Of a DNA stretch of 18,103 nucleotides, positions 12,870 through 18,103 are shown one piece after another. The stretch's first letter is position 1; each line of letters begins with the position of its first letter. The translations under genes were made by a program, and so were the position numbers. This DNA is from an uncultured Collinsella sp. (lineage in GTDB: Bacteria > Actinomycetota > Coriobacteriia > Coriobacteriales > Coriobacteriaceae), in the NCBI GenBank assembly GCA_900544755.1, contig UQWQ01000041.1:1-18103 (forward strand), read 5' to 3'. Below the pieces are notes generated by a model, which saw only the letters and a list, made by a program, of their open reading frames with translations, searched no databases and was not told where the DNA came from.

Positions 12870-15683
12870 GTGGCTGAGAACCTAAGCAACCAGTCTGTAC
12901 CCGAAGCCGCGGCGCGCGTCGCTGCCGTGGTCAACCGCCTCGTTAACCGAATCGGCTCGAATGCCGAGTCCAAGGAGCGTCTCGCCGAGATCGAGATCCC
13001 CGAGGAGCTGCGCGACAATCTGGCGCTGTTCTTGCGCCTGGAGCGCCGTGTGCTTAGCGAGTATGATCCCGAGATCGCGGACCTGTTCGACAAGATTTTG
13101 ACAGCCGAGATTGTGGCCAATGCCGGCAACCCCGGTAGCCGTGCTGCCGATGAGTCCGTCGACGAGCAGGGCGTGCCCACTGCCGACGAGCCCACCGCCG
13201 TGGCGTTTCGCGAAGTCGTCGATCTGATCGACAGCCTGCCGCTCGATAAACAGCAGGTTATCGTCCGCGCCTTTACGAGCTTCTTCCATCTGGCAAACCT
13301 GTCGGAGGAGAATTACCGTGTGGCGCAGCTGCGCGAGCGCGAGGCCGGTGCGTCGACCGATACCGAGGTCGATCCCGCCAACGAACTCACCGTCGCCTAT
13401 CACCAGTTGGTAAACGAGATGGGTGTCGAGGGCGCCAACGAGCTGCTCGGCAAGCTTGAGTTCCACCCTGTCTTTACCGCACATCCCACCGAAGCCCGTC
13501 GCAAGGCCGTCGAGGGCAAGATTCGCCGTATCTCCAACCTGCTGGAGGAGCGTCCGCGTCTGGGCGGCTCCGACCTGGTGGAGAACGAGCGCCATATGCT
13601 GCAGGAGATCGACGCCCTGGTGCGTACGAGCCCCATCGCGCTCAAGAAGCCCACGCCGGTCGAGGAAGCCGATACCATCATCGACATCTTCGATAACACG
13701 CTGTTCGACGTTATCCCCGTCATCTATCGTCGTTTTGACGACTGGGTGCTGGGCGACAAGGCCGGTACCGTGCCGCCGCTGTGCCCGGCGTTCTTCCATC
13801 CCGGCAGCTGGATCGGTTCCGACCGCGACGGTAACCCCAACGTCACCGCCAAGGTGAGCCGTGAGGTCGCCGCCAAGTATTTCACCCATATGGTGCTCAA
13901 GCTCGAGGACAAGTGCCGCCGCATCGGCCGCAACCTCACGCTCGAGGCCACCTACAGCAAGCCGTCTGCCGAGCTCATCAACCTGTGGAACCATCAGGTC
14001 GAGATGAGCACCCAGTACACGGCACGCGCCGAGCTGATCTCCGAGCACGAGCCGCATCGCGCCGTCATGCTCGTCATGGCAGACCGACTCAACGCCACCG
14101 TCCGTCGCATCACCGACACCATGTACCACAGCGCCGATGAGTTCCTGGAGGACCTGCGCGTCGTCCAGCGCTCGCTGGCCGCCTGCGGTGCCGTCCGTGC
14201 TGCCTACGGCCCGGTCCAGACCATCATCTGGCAGGTCGAGTCCTTCGGCTTCCATATGGTCGAGATGGAGTTCCGTCAGCACTCCGTGGTGCACGCCCGC
14301 GCCCTCAAGGATATCCACGAGAACGGTATCCATGGCGACCTGCAGCCCATGACGCGCGAGGTCATCGATACCTTCCGTGCCATCGGCTCCATCCAAAAGC
14401 GCTACGGCAAGAAGATGGCCCACCGCTACATCATCTCGTTTACCAAGAGCGCCCAGCATGTGGCCGACGTCTTTGAGCTTGCCCACCTGTCCTTTGCGCA
14501 CGAGGAGGATGTCCCCGAGCTCGACGTGATCCCGCTGTTCGAGCAGCTCGAGGACCTCGAGGGCTGTGTCGACGTGCTCGACCAGATGCTTACGCTGCCC
14601 GTGGTGCAAAAGCGCCTTGCCCAGACCGACCGCCGCATGGAGGTCATGCTGGGCTATTCCGACTCCTCCAAGGACGCCGGTCCTACCACGGCCATGCTCG
14701 CGCTGCACTCCGCGCAGGAGCGCATCGCCAAGTGGGCCGAGAAGAACGATATCGACCTGGTGCTCATGCACGGTCGCGGCGGTGCCGTGGGCCGTGGCGG
14801 CGGCCCGGCCAACAAGGCCGTGCTGGCGCAGCCCAAGGGCTCGGTCAACTGTTTCTTTAAGCTCACCGAGCAGGGCGAGGTCATCTTTGCCCGTTACGGC
14901 AACCGCACGCTGGCCCAGCGCCATGTTGAGTCCGTTGCCGCCGCAACGCTTTTGCAGTCGGCCCCGAGTGTCGAGAAGACCAACACCGAGACCACGCAGA
15001 AGTTCTGGGATATGGCGGAGAAGCTCAACGCAGTAAGCCATGAGCGCTATCTGGACCTGCTGAACACCGAGGACTTTACACCGTGGTTCTCGACCGTGAC
15101 GCCGCTGACCGAGGTCGGTCTGCTGCCGATCGGCTCGCGTCCCGCCAAGCGCGGCCTGGGCGCCAAGTCGCTCGACGACCTGCGTACCATTCCGTGGATC
15201 TTCAGCTGGAGCCAGGCGCGCATCAATCTGGCCGCTTGGTACGGCCTGGGTACTGCCTGCGAGCAGCTTGGCGACCTTGATCAGCTCAAGGCTGCCTACC
15301 AGGAGTGGCCGTTCTTCCGCACCTTTATCGACAACATCGAGATGTCGATCGCTAAGACCGACCAGCGCATCGCCAAGATGTATCTGCACCTGGGCGATCG
15401 CCAGGATCTGTCCGAGAAGGTCTTCACCGAGATGCAGCTCACCCGTAAGTGGGTCCTTGCCATCGTCGGTGACGAGTGGCCGCTGCAGCGTCGCCGCGTG
15501 CTCGGCTGCGCCGTCCGCGTGCGCAACCCCTACGTCGACGCCCTGTCTATCGCCCAGGTTCGCGCCCTTCGCGAAGTGCGCATGAACCAGGACGAGATGG
15601 CCGAGGAGAAGAAGGCCGAGTACATGAGCCTGATTCTTTCGACTGTGACCGGCGTCTCGGCAGGACTGCAAAACACGGGGTAA
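12870..15683 (+). CDS. ppc: Phosphoenolpyruvate carboxylase
   Basis: This cytoplasmic enzyme adds bicarbonate to PEP to give oxaloacetate and phosphate, the main anaplerotic step and the entry to fermentative succinate formation. Catalytic motifs are intact: VFTAHPTEARRK (catalytic His205), GSDRDGNPN (316-324), MLGYSDSSKDAG (from 593), and the glycine loop MHGRGGAVGRGGGP (His634). The protein ends in the invariant QNTG, as PEPC does. At 937 aa it is slightly longer than the ~880-aa enterobacterial enzymes, with extra sequence before the TAHPTE motif (about residues 75-165). GTG 12870 is preferred, with GGAGG 4 nt upstream; an in-frame ATG at 12858 sits only 1 nt after AGGAGG. The enzyme is probably transcribed alone, from the -10 box at 12820 to the hairpins after 15712. 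Confidence 0.97.
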   Translation: MAENLSNQSVPEAAARVAAVVNRLVNRIGSNAESKERLAEIEIPEELRDNLALFLRLERRVLSEYDPEIADLFDKILTAEIVANAGNPGSRAADESVDEQGVPTADEPTAVAFREVVDLIDSLPLDKQQVIVRAFTSFFHLANLSEENYRVAQLREREAGASTDTEVDPANELTVAYHQLVNEMGVEGANELLGKLEFHPVFTAHPTEARRKAVEGKIRRISNLLEERPRLGGSDLVENERHMLQEIDALVRTSPIALKKPTPVEEADTIIDIFDNTLFDVIPVIYRRFDDWVLGDKAGTVPPLCPAFFHPGSWIGSDRDGNPNVTAKVSREVAAKYFTHMVLKLEDKCRRIGRNLTLEATYSKPSAELINLWNHQVEMSTQYTARAELISEHEPHRAVMLVMADRLNATVRRITDTMYHSADEFLEDLRVVQRSLAACGAVRAAYGPVQTIIWQVESFGFHMVEMEFRQHSVVHARALKDIHENGIHGDLQPMTREVIDTFRAIGSIQKRYGKKMAHRYIISFTKSAQHVADVFELAHLSFAHEEDVPELDVIPLFEQLEDLEGCVDVLDQMLTLPVVQKRLAQTDRRMEVMLGYSDSSKDAGPTTAMLALHSAQERIAKWAEKNDIDLVLMHGRGGAVGRGGGPANKAVLAQPKGSVNCFFKLTEQGEVIFARYGNRTLAQRHVESVAAATLLQSAPSVEKTNTETTQKFWDMAEKLNAVSHERYLDLLNTEDFTPWFSTVTPLTEVGLLPIGSRPAKRGLGAKSLDDLRTIPWIFSWSQARINLAAWYGLGTACEQLGDLDQLKAAYQEWPFFRTFIDNIEMSIAKTDQRIAKMYLHLGDRQDLSEKVFTEMQLTRKWVLAIVGDEWPLQRRRVLGCAVRVRNPYVDALSIAQVRALREVRMNQDEMAEEKKAEYMSLILSTVTGVSAGLQNTG

Positions 15684-15711
15684 TCGATAGCCCTGTAGTC
15701 GCTGTCCGGGA

Positions 15712-15830
15712 CCGCCGTATGTTTGCTTTCCGGCGCGTCCTCGGACATGCAAGAAGCCCTCGCTGCGCACTTCGTGCGGCGAGGGCTTCTTGCGTCCTGC
15801 GGAGTGCGCCGGAAAGCAAACATACGGCGG
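15712..15830. other. Giant near-continuous hairpin downstream of ppc
   Basis: The outer arms 15712-15736 and 15806-15830 are exact 25-nt inverted repeats. Pairing resumes inside as TCC/GGA (15738-15740 with 15801-15803), GGAC/GTCC (15743-15746 with 15794-15797), a second exact 15-bp stem (15749-15763 with 15779-15793, starting GCAAGAAGCC) and a cap CGCAC-TTC-GTGCG. Outside, GGG/CCC can extend it past a bulged A. In total over 50 bp can form from 119 nt. No strong U-tract follows. It probably ends transcription or stabilises the ppc mRNA; a miniature mobile element is the other possibility. Confidence 0.7.
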
Positions 15831-15879
15831 CCCCTGCGATGTCCGGTCTTCGGCGGATTACTGGCTGGGGGAATAATGG

Positions 15880-15896
15880 CGCGCTTCGCGCGTTTT
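15880..15896 (+). terminator. Short GC hairpin with TTTT
   Basis: CGCGC (15880-15884), TTC loop, GCGCG (15888-15892) and then TTTT. The stem is only 5 bp, so this is a weak terminator candidate within the 468-nt gap between ppc and larA. Further on there is a tandem GCGCCTC (around 15926-15940) of no clear meaning. Confidence 0.35.
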
Positions 15897-15998
15897 GGAT
15901 GGGGTTTGTCCTGGCGGCGCGTTTGGCGCCTCGCGCCTCGCGTCTTATCGATCGGGATTGAGATGCATGTGGCGCTTCTTGACTTACGACTGTAGCGG

Positions 15999-16029
15999 CC
16001 GCGGTCCCGTTTGGGATCGCGGTTGTTTT
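15999..16029 (+). terminator. Terminator-like hairpin upstream of larA
   Basis: A 10-bp stem, CCGCGGTCCC (15999-16008) with GGGATCGCGG (16013-16022), one G-U pair, loop GTTT, is followed by TTGTTTTG. It lies 122 nt before the larA start. Between it and the gene I find no convincing promoter; three CGGTG units lie at 16065-16089. Confidence 0.65.
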
Positions 16030-16151
16030 GTTGTGGGTCAAATATGAACGTTGTGTTAATGAGTCGGTGGACGGTGGTGTTTTTCGGTGAGCGGCGTATC
16101 CTTCCAACGGTTTATCTAGTGTGTCAGTTGAAAGGAAGAGGGCGCTCGTCA

Positions 16152-17429
16152 TTGTTTAAATGTGAACTGCCGTTTGACCACAAGACGTTGCATCTGGAGC
16201 TTGCGGATAAGAACTTCGCGGGTGTGATGGAAGGTCATCAAAACGAGTTTAAGACTACAAAATCTCAGGAAGAGCTGGTAGAGGAGTCACTTGTCAACCC
16301 TTATGGCTCGCCTTCGCTCGAGGAGCTTTGTGCTGGCAAGAAGGATATCGTCATCATTAGCTCCGACCATACGCGTCCCGCTCCTTCGCGTGTGACGATG
16401 CCCATTCTGCTGCATCACATTCATGCCGCTGCGCCCGAGGCGCGCGTTCGCATTTTGGTTGCTACGGGTATGCATCGTCCGTCGACGCACGAGGAGCTCG
16501 TCAACAAGTACGGCGAGGAGATCGTTGCCAACGAAGAAATCGTTATGCACGTCGCGACTGACGACAGCATGATGAAAAAGATCGGCACCCTGCCTTCTGG
16601 TGGCGAGTGCATCATCAACAAAATCGCTGCCGACTGCGACCTGCTGCTCGCCGAGGGCTTTATTGAGCCGCACTTCTTTGCCGGTTTCTCTGGCAGCCGC
16701 AAGTCTGTCCTGCCTGGCATCGCCAGCTACAAGACCATCATGTACAACCACAACGGTCAGTTTGTGAACGACTCCCATTCGCGTGCCGGCAACCTGTGCC
16801 ACAACCACGTGAGCGAGGACATGTTCGCCGCTGCCGAGATGGCGCACCTCGCCTTCGTGCTCAACGTAGTGCTTAACGGCAAGCACGAGGTCATTGGCTC
16901 CTTTGCCGGTGACATCCACAAGGCACACGAGGCTGGCTGCGAGTTCGTGAAGAGCCTTGCCGGTGTTGAGCCCGTCGAGTGCGAGATTGCCATCACCACC
17001 AACGGTGGCTACCCGCTCGATCAGAACATCTACCAGGCCGTGAAGGGCATGTGCGCTGCCGAGGCCACGCTTCCCGAGGGCGGTGTGATCATCGATGTCG
17101 CCGGTTGTGCCGACGGTCACGGTGGCGAGGGCTTCTATCACAACATCGCCGACAACGATCCGGCAGAGTTTGAGCGCGCCTGCATCGACCGTCCCAAGGA
17201 CGAGACCCTGCCCGATCAGTGGACGAGCCAGATCTTTGCCCGCATCCTGGCGCATCACCCCGTGATCATGGTCACCGACCTGTGCGATCACCAGATGCTC
17301 AAGGATATGCACATGACGCCGGTCAACACCCTCGAGGAGGCGCTCAAGCTCGCCTTTGAGATGAAGGGTGCCGATGCCAAGGTTGCCGTCATTCCCGATG
17401 GCCTGGGCGTTGTCGTCGCGCAGCACTAG
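16152..17429 (+). CDS. larA: Lactate racemase LarA (nickel-pincer enzyme), TTG start
   Basis: LarA interconverts D- and L-lactate in the cytoplasm using a nickel pincer nucleotide cofactor tethered to a lysine. Starting at TTG 16152 gives 425 aa and places every key residue at the same number as in the L. plantarum enzyme: Asp72 and Arg75 in SSDHTRP, His108 in GMHRPST, His174 in EPHFFAGF, Lys184 in SRKSVLPG (cofactor attachment), His200 in MYNHNG (nickel ligand) and Lys298 in YQAVKGM. GGAAGAGGG (16134-16142) precedes the TTG. An upstream extension to TTG 16011 is open, but starts inside a hairpin loop and adds unconserved sequence. LarA needs LarB, LarC and LarE to make its cofactor; none of these is in the window. 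The MIP channel gene follows 49 nt downstream, as a lactate channel does in the lar operon. Other LarA-family racemases act on different hydroxy acids, but the match here is close to true lactate racemase. Confidence 0.95.
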   Translation: MFKCELPFDHKTLHLELADKNFAGVMEGHQNEFKTTKSQEELVEESLVNPYGSPSLEELCAGKKDIVIISSDHTRPAPSRVTMPILLHHIHAAAPEARVRILVATGMHRPSTHEELVNKYGEEIVANEEIVMHVATDDSMMKKIGTLPSGGECIINKIAADCDLLLAEGFIEPHFFAGFSGSRKSVLPGIASYKTIMYNHNGQFVNDSHSRAGNLCHNHVSEDMFAAAEMAHLAFVLNVVLNGKHEVIGSFAGDIHKAHEAGCEFVKSLAGVEPVECEIAITTNGGYPLDQNIYQAVKGMCAAEATLPEGGVIIDVAGCADGHGGEGFYHNIADNDPAEFERACIDRPKDETLPDQWTSQIFARILAHHPVIMVTDLCDHQMLKDMHMTPVNTLEEALKLAFEMKGADAKVAVIPDGLGVVVAQH

Positions 17430-17439
17430 TGCGTGGCCC

Positions 17440-17452
17440 AAACGAATCGTTT
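17440..17452. repeat. Small palindrome between larA and the channel gene
   Basis: AAACGA-A-TCGTTT is an exact 6-bp dyad in the 49-nt gap. No terminator is present in the gap, which supports co-transcription of the two genes. The dyad might bind a regulator or be chance. Confidence 0.25.
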
Positions 17453-17478
17453 ATAACCGACAAGAAAGATCAGGTTTT

Positions 17479-18103
17479 ATGCTTACCAAACTCCTCTGCG
17501 AATTCGGCGCGACGGCCCTCATGATCGTCTTTGGCGCGGGCGTGCACTGCGATACCGTGCTCAAAGGCACCAAGTATCAGGGCTCTGGCCATATGTTTGC
17601 CATCACCACCTGGTCTTTTGGCATCTCGGTCTGCCTGTTTGTCTTTGGCGGCGCCGTGTGCATGAACCCCGCTATGGTGCTTGCCCAGTGCATCGTCGGT
17701 CTGGTGCCGTGGGGCAACTGCATCCCCTTCATGCTTGCCGATATGCTCGGCGGCTTTGTGGGTGCCGTGATCGCTTGGTTTATGTATGCCGATGAGTTCA
17801 AGGCTTCCGAGGGTGTCGTTGATCCCATTGATCAGCGCAACATCTTCTCGACCAACCCCACCACCGAGGGTACGAACTATGCCCGTAACTTCTTCTGCGA
17901 GGCTATCTGCACCTTCGTGTTCATCAGCGCCATCCTTGCTGCCGCTAGCCGCGCCGGCGAGAACGTTCTGATGCTCGCAATCTGCGTCGGCCTGATCGTT
18001 TGGGCTGTTGGCATGGGCATGGGCGGCATCACCGGCTTCGCCATGAACCAGGCTCGTGACCTTGGTCCTCGCATGGCCTATCAGGTGCTGCCGATCAAGA
18101 ACA
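17479..18103 (+). CDS. MIP-family aquaglyceroporin-like channel, LarD/GlpF-type (3' truncated by window edge)
   Basis: The frame runs from ATG 17479 through the window end, showing 208 codons. It is an integral membrane channel with the aquaporin fold: helix 1 from FGATALMIVFGAGV, the first half-helix signature CMNPAMVLAQ (Asn63-Pro64-Ala65), a central helix ADMLGGFVGAVIAWF, a loop with TNPTTEGTNYARNFFCEAI, and the second signature at FAMNQARDLGPRM. The second motif is NQA (190-192) rather than NPA, but the following Arg193 of the selectivity filter and ARDLGPR are kept. CAGG (17471-17474) is a modest ribosome site. Location right after larA and the glycerol-facilitator-type ARDLGPR suggest a lactic acid or glycerol channel like LarD (GlpF1) of L. 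plantarum. The substrate is inferred from context only. Confidence 0.88.
   Translation, partial: MLTKLLCEFGATALMIVFGAGVHCDTVLKGTKYQGSGHMFAITTWSFGISVCLFVFGGAVCMNPAMVLAQCIVGLVPWGNCIPFMLADMLGGFVGAVIAWFMYADEFKASEGVVDPIDQRNIFSTNPTTEGTNYARNFFCEAICTFVFISAILAAASRAGENVLMLAICVGLIVWAVGMGMGGITGFAMNQARDLGPRMAYQVLPIKN

Noticed and set aside
12882..15770. 962-codon open frame antisense to ppc
   Set aside because: It results from the near absence of TTA, CTA and TCA codons in the sense gene. The translated product shows no recognisable family and ends within the downstream hairpin.
16011..16151. N-terminal extension of LarA from an upstream TTG
   Set aside because: It would begin inside the loop of a terminator-like hairpin, has no ribosome site, and adds residues absent from the characterised enzyme.
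15470..16152. Several 90- to 200-codon open frames on both strands across the ppc 3' end and downstream gap
   Set aside because: They are Arg/Ala/Ser-rich products of GC-rich DNA and of the large palindrome read in both directions; no start signals or domains.
16287..17441. 384-codon open frame antisense to larA
   Set aside because: Shadow of larA; no start signal or family resemblance.
1..18103. CRISPR arrays, tRNA genes, integrase or attachment sites
   Set aside because: No regularly spaced direct repeats, no tRNA cloverleaf or GTTCAA-type T-arm, and no recombinase or transposase frame was found.

Overview
The window looks like chromosome of a high-GC, anaerobic, gut-type actinobacterium of class Coriobacteriia, most likely Collinsella or a close relative. 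This rests on the GC-rich coding bias, the nature of the proteins (YhgE/Pip pair, OFA-type transporter remnant, LarA lactate racemase) and the style of the intergenic DNA; it is an inference, since no rRNA or other marker lies in the window. Every gene I can support is on the + strand. I see no tRNA, rRNA, CRISPR array, phage gene or intact insertion sequence.

Layout. 1-422: 3' part of an ElaA-like GNAT acetyltransferase, cut by the window edge. 626-2650: the chaperone htpG, with an intrinsic-terminator hairpin inside its 5' leader. 2651-3017: a gene-free stretch with two strong hairpins, one of them a nested ~98-nt structure. 3018-8024: two directly abutting, non-identical YhgE/Pip-family membrane proteins, probably one operon. 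8225-9208: an EamA/DMT-type transporter between two terminators. 9325-10626: an M20D amidohydrolase, followed by what looks like a decayed MFS transporter (10630-11127) that lacks most of its N-terminal half and has ATA where its start codon should be. 11299-12612: hisS. 12870-15683: ppc (phosphoenolpyruvate carboxylase). 15684-16151: a 468-nt non-coding stretch dominated by a near-continuous giant hairpin. 16152-17429: larA (nickel-pincer lactate racemase). 17479 to the end: an MIP-family channel, the likely lactate/glycerol partner of LarA, running off the window.

How the genes fit together. The window mixes housekeeping (htpG, hisS, ppc) with envelope and transport functions. LarA plus the channel form a recognisable lactate module: the channel passes lactic acid or another small neutral solute and LarA interconverts its D and L forms. 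The LarA residue numbering agrees exactly with the Lactiplantibacillus plantarum enzyme when translation begins at the TTG at 16152. PEP carboxylase supplies oxaloacetate for a fermentative metabolism. The M20D hydrolase and adjacent MFS remnant suggest a former uptake-and-deacylation pair whose transporter has been lost.

The most interesting non-textbook signals are the unusually long and near-perfect hairpins between genes (2698-2796, 11174-11233, 15712-15830), the terminator inside the htpG leader, the tandem YhgE pair with a C-terminal extension on one member, the in-frame-deleted MFS gene with an ATA start, and the channel whose second NPA signature reads NQA. I do not see clear evidence of a wholly new defence or mobile system here.
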